Shown in pieces: positions 17,177 to 26,744 of a stretch of 64,000 nt of DNA. The stretch's first letter is position 1. The number at the start of each line of letters is the position of its first letter. Source of the stretch: Clostridium sp. (lineage in GTDB: Bacteria; Bacillota; Clostridia; Clostridiales; Clostridiaceae). A model generated the notes under the pieces. It did no database searches. It worked only from the letters and a program-made list of their open reading frames with translations, and was not told the DNA's origin. Location: NCBI RefSeq assembly GCF_018372875.1, contig NZ_JAHAIF010000010.1, forward strand, positions 1 to 64,000. The letters are read 5' to 3'. The position numbers were made by a program, and so were the translations under genes.

Positions 17177-19165
17177 CTATTTAGAAGGAGCAGAAGCAGC
17201 TTGGTTGTTTGCTGAAACAATTTGTTCTATCCAAGATGGTCCTGTTGGGTTTGGATGTTTATCTTCAGGAAGATATTGTTCAGCTACTCTCAATAAAGTT
17301 AAGAAGTCATACCTATAAGATATAGTTCCATCTCCCCAATGCTCAGATAAGATATCAAAAGCTCGCTTAACATCAGATTTCATATCATTCCATTCAGAAT
17401 CTGACGGTGTACCATTACCATAGAACTTTCTAAACTCATCAAAATAATTTTCCATTTCGCTCCAAGTTATTTTTGCATCATAAATATTTGAAGTTTCCTT
17501 ATCCATTTCATTTATAACATTACTTATATTTTCAATGTGATTCGCAAATCCTGATAATTGGAACTCTGCGTTTATGTCATTAGTATTAATAGCTTGTTCT
17601 CTATGAGTTGTAAATAAATTTCTTTGTAATAATCCATAAACGCCCCTATTATAAGCATTATCAACTAAGACAAATTCAGCCCAAGGATCTTTTGCATCCT
17701 TAATAAATTCATCAAACTTATTATTAGGAATAGCATATAAGAATTCGCGTGTCATTGTTAAACTAATATATGAAGTCATAGCTGCATGAACATAAGATGG
17801 ATCATCAATATCTCCAGTTTTTAATGTTACATAATCTTCATGCTCTGCAGTTGATGGTAAATAATCAGGATATTGTTTCTTAACTTCATTAAAATTACCT
17901 TTTTCTTGTTGGAAAGGTCCATCTGGATGTTTCTTTTGAATTGGCCATGACCATTGTTTACCGTCTACAGTAACAATATTTTCATTATAACCAGATTCTA
18001 TTGGAGCAAGACCACAAGTAAAGTTTTCCTTAATTGAAAGACCAATCATAAAGTTTGGATTTAAGCCAAATAGTTCTGTCCCTGTAGCAATACCCATTGC
18101 TAAATATTCTGAAGGAATCCATATCTTTAATCCATTAACACCATTTATTGGAACAGGCATTGAGTTAGGTAACCCTAATTGAATTTGAGTTGGATGAGCT
18201 GGATTTGTATACATAAGTTTATTGCCTGTGTTACCTTTAACAGTTGTACTATAGTATTCAGATTCATTTTCTATAAGATCTTTTATATTTAAGTCTGGTT
18301 TATTTTTACTCCATGAAGAAGGCAAACCTTCATATTCTGGATAAGTTATATTTCCTCTGAATATATTTGGAGTAAAGGCACTTGGAGCTTTTGAATCTTT
18401 TTTATTACCTTGAACAACAAATACTCTAGTTGTTTTAGAACCTAATAATCTTTCATCTTGCTTTAGATTAATAGTTACCTTTCCATTCTCTTGAGTGTAA
18501 GAAGCACAATTAGAAACAGATGTTATTTCGTTATCTGTTTCAAATGATAGTCCCCAAGCAGAAAAATCTCTACCATTCCAAATATATGATGGATTTGGAT
18601 TTGCAATAAATACAGCCCATTCAAATGTATCTTCGTCCTCATTTAAAACTGTATATCCAACTGCAGGTAAACCTGAAGCTGATTCTGGTAAAGGAACATC
18701 TATAGGTTTTTCATTCTTAGTAACAACATGTGTTACAGACTCTCTAGCTTGAGTGACACCAGCTGAATTAACAAGCTCTGCTGTATAAACGTAAGTTTTA
18801 TTTGGCTTGTCAGTAAAAGTATATTGAGCCGTTTGGGCTGCTGGAGTATTGTTTATTAATGGAACTTCAGCAATTAGAACACCATTTTCGTAAAGCCTCC
18901 AAATATCACCATTTACTCCATACCACATATTCATTGTAATAGTATAGTTTGGTGATCCATCCCAATCGTTTTTTGAAATTTGAAATACTCCAGGTGCCTC
19001 AGTATCTTTTGTAGAAATTAGACTAGTAGGTGTTGTGTAAGTATATTTATTATTTTCTAATTTGTCATTTGTAAGTGCATTTACTGGAATTGCTTGACTT
19101 GTAAGAATTATAGCAGATAATGCAACTGCTATTTTTTTTCTGTTTTTAGGGTTATACCCATCCAT
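17177..19165 (-). CDS. Secreted protein with chitinase-A-N-type domains and a possible lysozyme-like C-terminal region
   Basis: 662 residues. A signal peptide runs through about residue 30 (cleavage near VNA). Residues about 55-150 resemble the N-terminal beta-sandwich of chitinases/polysaccharide-binding proteins (TMNMWYGVNGDIWRLYENG). A second cellulose/chitin-binding-like domain covers about 165-265. The C-terminal half (about 340-660) has GLAPIESGYN, then later VDNAYNRGVYGLLQ; E-S-x-[YF]-N and A-Y-N-x-G are pairs seen in lysozyme-like transglycosylases and related glycosidases. That assignment is inference. The ribosome binding site GGAGG lies 8 nt before ATG 19165. It is transcribed alone, away from BaiN. 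Confidence 0.7.
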   Translation of the reverse strand: MDGYNPKNRKKIAVALSAIILTSQAIPVNALTNDKLENNKYTYTTPTSLISTKDTEAPGVFQISKNDWDGSPNYTITMNMWYGVNGDIWRLYENGVLIAEVPLINNTPAAQTAQYTFTDKPNKTYVYTAELVNSAGVTQARESVTHVVTKNEKPIDVPLPESASGLPAVGYTVLNEDEDTFEWAVFIANPNPSYIWNGRDFSAWGLSFETDNEITSVSNCASYTQENGKVTINLKQDERLLGSKTTRVFVVQGNKKDSKAPSAFTPNIFRGNITYPEYEGLPSSWSKNKPDLNIKDLIENESEYYSTTVKGNTGNKLMYTNPAHPTQIQLGLPNSMPVPINGVNGLKIWIPSEYLAMGIATGTELFGLNPNFMIGLSIKENFTCGLAPIESGYNENIVTVDGKQWSWPIQKKHPDGPFQQEKGNFNEVKKQYPDYLPSTAEHEDYVTLKTGDIDDPSYVHAAMTSYISLTMTREFLYAIPNNKFDEFIKDAKDPWAEFVLVDNAYNRGVYGLLQRNLFTTHREQAINTNDINAEFQLSGFANHIENISNVINEMDKETSNIYDAKITWSEMENYFDEFRKFYGNGTPSDSEWNDMKSDVKRAFDILSEHWGDGTISYRYDFLTLLRVAEQYLPEDKHPNPTGPSWIEQIVSANNQAASAPSK

Positions 19166-19544
19166 TTTTTATACCTCCTTTTATGACTTTATAGCAAATA
19201 TATTCTCGAAAATATCAATTATTCAAATTTTATTAAGGAAATTTTAAATATTTTTAAGTTAATCTTTTGTTAAAATTAATCACAATATAGTGAATTGAGT
19301 CTTGTATGTGATACCATACAAGGCTTTTTCGAGTACAGAAGTAGCATGAAGATTGATAAGAGAATAAAGCTATAATTTTACACCTTAAGTATAAAGAAGT
19401 GGATATTTATTTTAAAGTGACTTGTTTTTTTATATCTAGAACAAGCAAAATAAATATCCACTCCTCTTTTTAGGGTTTAAAATTAAATCTAGTTGATTTA
19501 AAAGGATAAACTAGTTATATTATAAGATGTAAAGGAGGGCTTTA
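19166..19544. other. 379-bp divergent intergenic region
   Basis: Holds the promoter of the minus-strand secreted protein, a short hairpin with T5 tail at 19299-19329 (CTTGTATG / CCATACAAG), copy 1 of the dispersed hairpin element, and the promoter and ribosome binding site of the BaiN-like gene. No reading frame of note. Confidence 0.5.
19398..19475 (+). repeat. Dispersed hairpin element, copy 1
   Basis: Perfect 16-bp arms AGTGGATATTTATTTT (19398-19413) and its complement (19447-19462), enclosing GTGACTTG and AACAAGC and followed by T5. Two related copies lie at 37407-37515 and 57347-57457. Here no plus-strand gene ends upstream. Confidence 0.7.
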
Positions 19545-20762
19545 ATGATGAAGAAAGTAATTGTAATTGGAGCTGGCCCAGCTGGAATGATGGCAGCTAT
19601 GACTGCAGGTAAAGAACATGAAGTAATTTTATTAGATGGAAATAATAGATTAGGGAAAAAATTATATATAACAGGAAAAGGGCGTTGTAATGTAACAAAC
19701 GCAAAGGATATTTCGGAGTTTTTTGATTTTATTCCTGGTAATCCTCAATTTTTATATAGTGCACTTTATACATACACAAATGAAGATACAATGAAATTCT
19801 TTGAAGAAGAAGGTATAAAATTAAAGGTTGAAAGAGGGGGAAGAGTATTCCCTCAGTCAGATAAATCTTCTGATATTATAAAAGGCTTATCAAATGGACT
19901 GAAGAAAGCTAACGTTAAAATTCTTCTTGAACATAAGGTTACAGATGTAATAATGAATGGAAAGAAGGTTAAAGCTGTTGTTGTTAATGGAAGCAAAAAA
20001 ATAGAAGGAGATTATTTTATTATAGCAACTGGAGGAGCTTCTTATCCAGCTACTGGCTCTAGAGGAGAAGGGCAAGTATTTGCTGAGAAGATGGGACATA
20101 AAATTGTAGATTTAAAACCTTCCTTAGTTCCTATGGATGTAGAAGAGGATTGGGTAAAAGAGCTTATGGGTCTTTCCTTAAGAAATGTTAATGTGAAGAT
20201 TAAAAGAGATAAAAAAGTTGTATATGAAAACCAAGGGGAAATGCTATTTACTCACTTTGGTGTAACAGGACCATTAATATTAAGTGGAAGTAGATTTATT
20301 AGAGGAAATCATAAATACACCTTAACTATTGATTTAAAACCAGCATTAGATGAAGCAGCTCTTGATAAAAGAGTACAAAAGGACTTCCAAGGTGTGTTAA
20401 ATAAGGCTTTTAAAAATTCTTTAGATGCATTATTACCTCAAAAAATGATTCCTATAATTGTTAGGCTTTCTGGAATTGATGAAAATAAGAAGGTAAATGA
20501 AATTACAAAGGGTGAAAGAAGAAACCTAGTTCACCTACTTAAAAATTTAACAATGACAATATCAGGATTAAGACCAATAGATCAAGCAATAGTAACCTCA
20601 GGTGGAGTTAGTATTAAGGAAATAGATCCATCTACTATGAAATCTAAAATTATTGAGAATGTAGCCTTTGCAGGAGAAGTAATGGATGTTGATGCATTTA
20701 CTGGTGGATATAACGTTCAAATTGCTTTAGCTACAGGGTTTCTAGCAGGTTCAAATATTTGA
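19545..20762 (+). CDS. BaiN/HI0933-family FAD-dependent oxidoreductase
   Basis: 405-residue flavoprotein. The FAD-binding Rossmann motif GAGPAGMMAAM starts near residue 9, the family hallmark KLYITGKGRCNVTN follows near 45, and TGGASYPATGS and TGGYNVQIA occur further on. The family includes the bile-acid enzyme BaiN and proteins of unknown substrate. It starts at ATG 19545 (or 19548) behind AAAGGAGG. The gene leads a likely operon with cmk and ispH-rpsA, a common clostridial order. Confidence 0.9.
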   Translation: MMKKVIVIGAGPAGMMAAMTAGKEHEVILLDGNNRLGKKLYITGKGRCNVTNAKDISEFFDFIPGNPQFLYSALYTYTNEDTMKFFEEEGIKLKVERGGRVFPQSDKSSDIIKGLSNGLKKANVKILLEHKVTDVIMNGKKVKAVVVNGSKKIEGDYFIIATGGASYPATGSRGEGQVFAEKMGHKIVDLKPSLVPMDVEEDWVKELMGLSLRNVNVKIKRDKKVVYENQGEMLFTHFGVTGPLILSGSRFIRGNHKYTLTIDLKPALDEAALDKRVQKDFQGVLNKAFKNSLDALLPQKMIPIIVRLSGIDENKKVNEITKGERRNLVHLLKNLTMTISGLRPIDQAIVTSGGVSIKEIDPSTMKSKIIENVAFAGEVMDVDAFTGGYNVQIALATGFLAGSNI

Positions 20763-20831
20763 CTTGTCTGAAAAGGTAAAAAAATATATAATTTAAAGTA
20801 TAAGCGTTTAAAATGAAAGGAAGAAATAGCT

Positions 20832-21488
20832 GTGAGAATATCAGTTGCAATAGATGGACCGGCAGGAGCAGGTAAAAGTACAATAGCTAAATTAGTAGCT
20901 AAGGAATTTGATTTAATGTATATAAATACAGGAGCAATGTACAGAGCAGTTGCATTAAAATCTAATGAAAATGGATTAACTCCTGATAAAGTTAATGATA
21001 TATGTGCATTAATTGAAGGGATGGACATGGAGTTTGTTAATGATGATTTAGTGTTAAATGGTGTTAATATCCAAAATGAAATAACTCTACCTGAAATTAG
21101 TGGAATCGTTTCAGATTATGCTTCTATTCCAGAAGTTAGAGCGAAATTAGTTGAACTTCAAAGAGAGATGTCTAAAAAGTTCAATGTAATTATGGATGGA
21201 AGAGATATTGGAACAGTAGTTTTAATTGAAGCACCTTTTAAATTCTTCTTAACTGCAACTCCAGAGGAGAGAGCAAATAGAAGATTTAAGGAACTTAAAG
21301 AAAGAAATATAGACTGCCAATATGAAGTTATTTTAAAAGATATAATAGAAAGAGATTATAAGGATTCTCATAGAGAAGTTGATCCACTAAGAAAGGCTGA
21401 TGATGCCATTGAAGTAGATACAACTGGACTTAATATAATGGAAGTTACGGAAAAGATTAATTCTGTAATTAGTAATAATATTAAGTAA
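20832..21488 (+). CDS. cmk: Cytidylate kinase
   Basis: 218-residue kinase that converts CMP/dCMP to the diphosphate using ATP. The P-loop is GPAGAGKST at residues 9-17; the NMP-binding INTGAMYRA and DGRDIGT motifs follow. The start is a GTG at 20832, preceded by AAAGGAAG. It lies 69 nt after the BaiN-like gene and 30 nt before ispH-rpsA, as in many Clostridium genomes. Confidence 0.97.
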   Translation: MRISVAIDGPAGAGKSTIAKLVAKEFDLMYINTGAMYRAVALKSNENGLTPDKVNDICALIEGMDMEFVNDDLVLNGVNIQNEITLPEISGIVSDYASIPEVRAKLVELQREMSKKFNVIMDGRDIGTVVLIEAPFKFFLTATPEERANRRFKELKERNIDCQYEVILKDIIERDYKDSHREVDPLRKADDAIEVDTTGLNIMEVTEKINSVISNNIK

Positions 21489-21518
21489 GTGAGAAACATA
21501 TACTTAGGAGTATAGGAA

Positions 21519-23426
21519 ATGAGAGAAATAAAAGTTGCAAAGAGCGCAGGGTTCTGCTTTGGAGTAAAAAGAGCAGTTGATGAATCCTTAAAAATACAAA
21601 AAGAATTTAATAAAAAAATATATACTTTAGGGCCACTAATACATAATAATGATGTGGTTCAGTATCTTGAAAATAATAATATCTTTTCAGTGAATTTAGA
21701 AGAAATTGATAAGTTAGATGAAGGTGATGTAGTAGTAATTAGATCTCACGGAGTATCTAAGGATGTTATTGCAAAACTAGAAGATAGAGGACTTATTGTA
21801 AAGAATGCTACTTGTCCTTATGTGACAAACATTCATAAGAAGGTTGAAAAGTATTCAAATGAAGGATACAACATAGTTATATTAGGAGATGAAAAGCACC
21901 CTGAAGTTATAGGTATAAATGGGTGGTGCGATAATAAGGCATTAATTACTAAAGATGGTACTTTACCAGAAAATGTGCCAAATAAGGTTTGTGCAGTTTC
22001 TCAAACAACAGAAAAAGAAGAAAATTGGAAGAAAACTTTAAATAATTTATCTTCAAACACAAAAGAAGTACTTGCATTCAATACAATTTGTAATGCTACA
22101 GAAGTAAATCAGAAGAATGCTGATGAATTATCTAAAGATGTTGATGCTATGATTGTAATTGGAGGAAAAAATAGTTCTAACACAACAAAGCTTTACCAAA
22201 TTGCTAAGAGAAATTGTGAAAATACCATACATATAGAAAATGCTTCTGAATTACCAGAAGAATATATAAATAATAAAAACTTTAAAACAATAGGGATTAC
22301 CGCTGGTGCATCAACACCAGATTGGATAATTAGGGAGGTTATTAATACTATGCAAGATGAACTAAACAAAATGGATGATCAACTACAATTAATGAATGAA
22401 CTTGACAGAAGGTTCAAAATTGGTGACGAAGTAGAAGGAGAAATCCTTTCAAAAACAAGAGATGAAATATTAGTTTCTCTTGTAGGATATAAGTCAGATG
22501 GAGTTATTCCATTTAAGGAATTAACTTGTCTTCAAGATCCTTCAAAGTTTGCAGAAGAACTAAAAGTTGGAGACAGTATAAAGGCTAAGGTAATTAAACT
22601 TAAGAATGAGGATAATTACGTTGTTCTTTCAAGATTAGAATTTGAAAAGAAAGAAGCCATGGAAAAACTAGAAAAGTTATATAATGAAGAAGCAATTTTC
22701 GAAGTTAAAATAGACACTGTAATGGAAAAGGGATTAGTAGCTCATTTAAACGGAGTTAGAATATTTATCCCAGCTTCACAAATTGATATTAAATTTGTAA
22801 ATAACAAGGAAGAGTTAAAAGGGCAAACTTTAGAGGTTAAGTTAATAGAATTCACTAAAGAAAATCCTTCTAAAATAGTAGCATCAAGAAGAGTTATATT
22901 AGAAAAAGAAAAGGCTGAAAAGGAAGAAAAAGCTTGGTCAACATTACATCTTGGAGATGTAGTAGAGGCAGAAATAAAGAGATTTACAAAGTTTGGTGCT
23001 TTTGCTGAAATCAATGGAATAGATGGTCTTATTCACCTTTCTGAAATTTCATGGAATCATGTAAGAAAGCCTGAAGATGTATTAACTAAAGATTCTAAGG
23101 TTATGGTTAAGATTATAGATCTTGATAAAGAAACTAACAAGCTATCATTAAGTATAAAACAATTAACTGAAGAACCATGGGCAAAGGTTAATGAAAACTA
23201 TCCAGAAGGAACTGTTGTTTTAGGTAAGGTAGTTAGATTAAATGACTTTGGTGCTTTTGTTGAATTAGAACCTGGTGTTGATGGATTAGTTCATATATCT
23301 AAAATAAGCCATGATAGAGTTGAACACCCTTCACAAGTATTAAAGGTTGGAGAAGAAGTTAAAGCTATGATTTTAGCTGTTGATGCAGAAAAGAAGAGAA
23401 TTAGCTTAAGTATTAAAGACGTTTAA
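21519..23426 (+). CDS. ispH: Fusion of HMB-PP reductase (IspH) and ribosomal protein S1
   Basis: 635 residues. Residues 1-280 are IspH, the last enzyme of the MEP isoprenoid pathway, with the three cluster cysteines C13 (FCFGV), C99 (ATCPYV) and C191 (NTICNAT). Residues about 300-632 hold four S1 RNA-binding domains (about 300-371, 389-457, 476-546 and 563-632), as in ribosomal protein S1. This fusion is a clostridial trait. A fair ribosome binding site (TTAGGAGTATAGGAA) is present. It ends at a strong terminator. Confidence 0.96.
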   Translation: MREIKVAKSAGFCFGVKRAVDESLKIQKEFNKKIYTLGPLIHNNDVVQYLENNNIFSVNLEEIDKLDEGDVVVIRSHGVSKDVIAKLEDRGLIVKNATCPYVTNIHKKVEKYSNEGYNIVILGDEKHPEVIGINGWCDNKALITKDGTLPENVPNKVCAVSQTTEKEENWKKTLNNLSSNTKEVLAFNTICNATEVNQKNADELSKDVDAMIVIGGKNSSNTTKLYQIAKRNCENTIHIENASELPEEYINNKNFKTIGITAGASTPDWIIREVINTMQDELNKMDDQLQLMNELDRRFKIGDEVEGEILSKTRDEILVSLVGYKSDGVIPFKELTCLQDPSKFAEELKVGDSIKAKVIKLKNEDNYVVLSRLEFEKKEAMEKLEKLYNEEAIFEVKIDTVMEKGLVAHLNGVRIFIPASQIDIKFVNNKEELKGQTLEVKLIEFTKENPSKIVASRRVILEKEKAEKEEKAWSTLHLGDVVEAEIKRFTKFGAFAEINGIDGLIHLSEISWNHVRKPEDVLTKDSKVMVKIIDLDKETNKLSLSIKQLTEEPWAKVNENYPEGTVVLGKVVRLNDFGAFVELEPGVDGLVHISKISHDRVEHPSQVLKVGEEVKAMILAVDAEKKRISLSIKDV

Positions 23427-23442
23427 AATTAGGTAATAAATT

Positions 23443-23477
23443 AAAAGAACTCCCATATTATATAAGGGAGTTCTTTT
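23443..23477 (+). terminator. Rho-independent terminator
   Basis: Perfect 12-bp stem AAAAGAACTCCC / GGGAGTTCTTTT. Confidence 0.88.
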
Positions 23478-23504
23478 CACTATGTTTTATGAGGTATTGT
23501 GTTT

Positions 23505-24374
23505 ATGATGGTAATTGAGAAACTAAGTAGTAAAAACACAGAGGAATTTAAGAAATTATTATATGAGGCTAGAAATAAAACCCCTTATAGATTGAATTTT
23601 TATAAATATTATGATAATCAATCCTTTATAGTAAAATATTTTGTAAAAAAGTATGTAAAGCTTATAAAATATAAGGATAAATATATTGGGTATATGTGGA
23701 CTGATGTTTCAACATCTCAATCAACAAAGATATCTGACATGTATTTAAAGGAAGAATATATACATTTTTTTAATGAAAAGGTTCTTTTAATATTTAAAAG
23801 TAGCTTGGTAATATATGAGGGGTATGAAGATGCATATACAAGATATTTAATTAATACTATGAAAATGAATAAAATTAGGGTTACTAACCTTATGAAGCTT
23901 AATCTAAAAGATTTTAACCCTAAAAGAAGGGTAAGTAATGCAACATTTGCCTTATGTGAAGTAGGAAAAGATGATGAACTTAGGTGTAAGTTGCAAAATG
24001 AAATTTTTAATGAAGATAATAGAACCCCTCTTACAGTAGATGATATAAAGTATGATATAAAACAAGAATACTATTTAAAGGACTTATGTGTTTTTATAAA
24101 GGTTAAAAACAAAATAATTGGATATGGGCAAATAATTTATAATAGAGATATAAATCTTATTGTTAACTTTGGAATAGTTAATGGATATAGACATGAAGGC
24201 TATGGTAAAGATTTATTAATTAAGCTTCTAGATATGGCAAAAGGAGCAAATATTAAAGATATTTATATAAGGGTAGATCATAATAACTTTCATGCAAAAA
24301 AATTATATAGCAGCGTTGGATTTAAAGAAATTGGTGACTTTTGCTCATGGATATGGGCAAAGGATCTTATTTAA
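23505..24374 (+). CDS. GNAT-family acetyltransferase with N-terminal extension
   Basis: About 290 residues, twice a single GNAT domain. The C-terminal half (about 145-290) has the acetyl-CoA motif region GYRHEGYGKDLLIKL and the RVDHNNFHAKKLYSSVGF segment. The N-terminal half is similar in size and may be a degenerate second GNAT fold, but shows no clear motif. Start uncertain: GAGG at 23491 allows GTG 23499 or ATG 23505; the ATG is listed. It lies 23 nt before the sensor kinase. Confidence 0.8.
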   Translation: MMVIEKLSSKNTEEFKKLLYEARNKTPYRLNFYKYYDNQSFIVKYFVKKYVKLIKYKDKYIGYMWTDVSTSQSTKISDMYLKEEYIHFFNEKVLLIFKSSLVIYEGYEDAYTRYLINTMKMNKIRVTNLMKLNLKDFNPKRRVSNATFALCEVGKDDELRCKLQNEIFNEDNRTPLTVDDIKYDIKQEYYLKDLCVFIKVKNKIIGYGQIIYNRDINLIVNFGIVNGYRHEGYGKDLLIKLLDMAKGANIKDIYIRVDHNNFHAKKLYSSVGFKEIGDFCSWIWAKDLI

Positions 24375-24397
24375 TTTACTAAAGAAAAGGGGTTTCT

Positions 24398-25933
24398 ATG
24401 AAACTAGAAAATAAATTTACTTTGTTAATTATATTTTTAATTAGTGGAACTATATTAATTATATCTTTCTTTTCTTATGAAATGATAAAGGGAAGAATTG
24501 AAGAAGATACTGCAGCAAGGCTCCTAGATACAGGTAGGGTTGTTTCATCGGTACCATTAGTACAAGAAACCTTAGCCAAGAAGGAAATAAGTACGATGAA
24601 AGTTCAGAATTTTATTGAAAACTTAAGGTTAAAAACAAAAGTTTTATTTATTGTAGTTATGGATATGGATGGTATAAGATATTCACATCCTATCCCTGCA
24701 AATATAGGACTTAAATTTGGCCAGAACGACAAGTATAGGGTACTTGAATATGGTGAATCCTATGTGTCAAAGGAAACTGGAAGTCTAGGACCTTCTATAC
24801 GCTCATTTGTCCCTGTATATTATGAGGGTGAACAAGTAGGGGCAGTGTCTGTTGGCATTTTAGCAGGGGATATGCTATACGAAATGAACAAGTATACAAA
24901 TAAAATATTACCTATGCTTTTCTTTACTTTAATAGTATCTATTTTAGGAGCTAGAATACTAGCAAGAAATATAAAAAAAGCTATATTTGGTCTTGAACCA
25001 AATCAAATTGCACTACTTCTTTTTGAAAGAGAGTCTATAATTAATAATGTTCATGATGGACTTATTGCTATAAATATAACTGGCGATGTTAGATTAATGA
25101 ATACAAGGGCACAGGAAATCCTAAAAATTAATTCTATGGCTCATGTCCCTAGTGTAATTCTAGATAACCTAATGGAAACTATGTATAGAAGGTCTAGAGT
25201 TTTTAACAAAGAAATTAGAATTGACGATAATATTATTATGGCTAATTTCTATACAATTTTTGGTGATTCAGGAAATGTAGAAGGTGGAATAGCCAGTATT
25301 CAAGATATGACTATAGTTACAAATATGGCAGAAGAACTAACAGGGGTTAAGGAGCTATTTTGGAACTTAAGAGCTCAAAATCATGAATTCATGAATAAAT
25401 TACATACAATAGCAGGTCTTATTCAATTAGGGGAAAATGATAAGGCTATTGAATACATATTTAACACCACTTCAAAGAGAGGCTTAATTACTGATTCATT
25501 AAGGAATATTAAAGAAGTTTCTATTCAAGGGCTTATTTTTGCAAAATATAATAGAGCAGATGAAGCAAAAATTAAATTTGAAGTGGATGAAAAAAGTAAC
25601 TTTAAGGATATACCTAGAGGGCTTTCATTAAATGAATTACTAATAATTATTGGTAACTTAATACAAAACTCCATTGAGGAAGTATCTAAAGGGGATGAAG
25701 GATATATTTTTGTTGGTATATATCAAGACAAAAATATACAAATTATTGTTAAGAATAATGGAGCAATGATAGATGAAGAAGGAAAAGAAAAGTTATTTAC
25801 TAGAGGATATTCTACAAAGGGAGACTTTAGAGGAATGGGGCTTTATAATATAAAAGAAATTGTAGAATCAAATGGTGGAACTATAAATTTAATTTCAGAT
25901 GAAAATGAAACCATATGGGATATAGTGATTTAA
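24398..25933 (+). CDS. DcuS/CitA-family sensor histidine kinase
   Basis: 511 residues. A first membrane segment (about 7-28) and second (about 168-190) enclose an extracytoplasmic PAS/Cache-like sensor domain, as in citrate and C4-dicarboxylate sensors. A cytoplasmic PAS covers about 205-310. The phospho-acceptor is H329 in LRAQNHEFMNKLH, the SpoOB-type H-box of this family, and the ATPase shows GNLIQNSIEE and GMGLYNIKEIV. It phosphorylates the response regulator encoded 14 nt downstream. The signal is probably a carboxylate, perhaps the acceptor reduced by the next genes. Confidence 0.93.
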   Translation: MKLENKFTLLIIFLISGTILIISFFSYEMIKGRIEEDTAARLLDTGRVVSSVPLVQETLAKKEISTMKVQNFIENLRLKTKVLFIVVMDMDGIRYSHPIPANIGLKFGQNDKYRVLEYGESYVSKETGSLGPSIRSFVPVYYEGEQVGAVSVGILAGDMLYEMNKYTNKILPMLFFTLIVSILGARILARNIKKAIFGLEPNQIALLLFERESIINNVHDGLIAINITGDVRLMNTRAQEILKINSMAHVPSVILDNLMETMYRRSRVFNKEIRIDDNIIMANFYTIFGDSGNVEGGIASIQDMTIVTNMAEELTGVKELFWNLRAQNHEFMNKLHTIAGLIQLGENDKAIEYIFNTTSKRGLITDSLRNIKEVSIQGLIFAKYNRADEAKIKFEVDEKSNFKDIPRGLSLNELLIIIGNLIQNSIEEVSKGDEGYIFVGIYQDKNIQIIVKNNGAMIDEEGKEKLFTRGYSTKGDFRGMGLYNIKEIVESNGGTINLISDENETIWDIVI

Positions 25934-25947
25934 TGGAGGATTTACAG

Positions 25948-26634
25948 ATGATAAAAGTTATGATTGTTGAAGATGACCCTATGGTTAGGTCTATCAATAT
26001 TCAATTTTTAAATAAGATATCAGGAATTAAGCTTGTAAAAGAATGTGGAAGAATAGAAGAAGCTAAAAAGGTTATTGTAGAATTGAAAGATCAAATAGAT
26101 TTAGTTTTAATTGATATCTTCTTACCTGATGGAAATGGTATAGATTTTCTAAAGTGGACAAGAAATGAGAACATTACTGTAGATGCAATTTTAATTACTG
26201 CAGATAGAAGTAAAGAGGCAGTAAGAGATGCTTTTAAGTATGGAGCTATGGATTATTTAATTAAGCCCTTTAGATTTGATAGACTTAAGGAAGCCTTAGA
26301 AAAGTATAAGGTAATAAAGAAGGAGCTCTACACTATGGATGAATTAGATCAGGAGCATATAGATAATTTTATGCTTAGCAAAACAACAAAGTGTAGTGAA
26401 TCATCTATGCCTAAGGGTATAAATATTAAAACCTATGAAAGTATCATTAATTTTCTATATGAAAATCCAAATGAAAAATTAACCTCTGAAGAAATTTCTG
26501 ATAGAATAGGACTTTCAAGAGTTACAGTAAGAAGATATTTAGAGAAGTTACATGAAGAAAACAAGGTTGATAAGATTTGTGAATATGGAAAAATAGGAAG
26601 ACCCACTAATTATTATATGTTATTAAATTCATGA
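25948..26634 (+). CDS. DcuR/CitB-family response regulator
   Basis: 229 residues. The receiver domain has the acidic pocket EDDP near residue 8, phospho-acceptor D56 in LIDIFLPDGNG, and the K in LIKPFRFD. The C-terminal helix-turn-helix (about 155-225, IGLSRVTVRRYLEKL) is the CitB type. The start ATG 25948 follows TGGAGG by 8 nt, just after the kinase stop at 25933. It likely activates the reductase genes just downstream. Confidence 0.93.
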   Translation: MIKVMIVEDDPMVRSINIQFLNKISGIKLVKECGRIEEAKKVIVELKDQIDLVLIDIFLPDGNGIDFLKWTRNENITVDAILITADRSKEAVRDAFKYGAMDYLIKPFRFDRLKEALEKYKVIKKELYTMDELDQEHIDNFMLSKTTKCSESSMPKGINIKTYESIINFLYENPNEKLTSEEISDRIGLSRVTVRRYLEKLHEENKVDKICEYGKIGRPTNYYMLLNS

Positions 26635-26657
26635 ACAAAATGAACAAAATAAACAAT
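26631..26657 (+). promoter_or_regulatory. Three 9-bp direct repeats, candidate response-regulator binding site
   Basis: ATGAACAAA, ATGAACAAA and a degenerate ATAAACAAT follow each other directly, overlapping the stop of the response regulator and ending 12 nt before the -35 box of the reductase gene. Position and tandem layout fit an activator site, but binding is inferred. Confidence 0.45.
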
Positions 26658-26669
26658 AAGACCAAATTA

Positions 26670-26698
26670 TTGATGTAAAGAAATATCCCCCTTATACT
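26670..26698 (+). promoter_or_regulatory. Promoter of the secreted reductase operon
   Basis: TTGATG (26670-26675), 17-nt spacer, TATACT (26693-26698). An inverted repeat CCCCCTTATA / TATAAGGGGG (26687-26696 with 26727-26736) overlaps the -10 box and the downstream ribosome binding site. Confidence 0.6.
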
Positions 26699-26744
26699 TT
26701 TAATTGTTGAAAGAAAACAATTTAGTTATAAGGGGGATAAACTT

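Noticed and set aside
17133..17318. Small plus-strand frame after the CAP lipoprotein
   Set aside because: It crosses the bidirectional terminator and lies antisense to the chitinase-N gene.
19299..19329. Independent small RNA from the hairpin before copy 1
   Set aside because: A short stem with T5 and no clear promoter; kept only as part of the intergenic entry.
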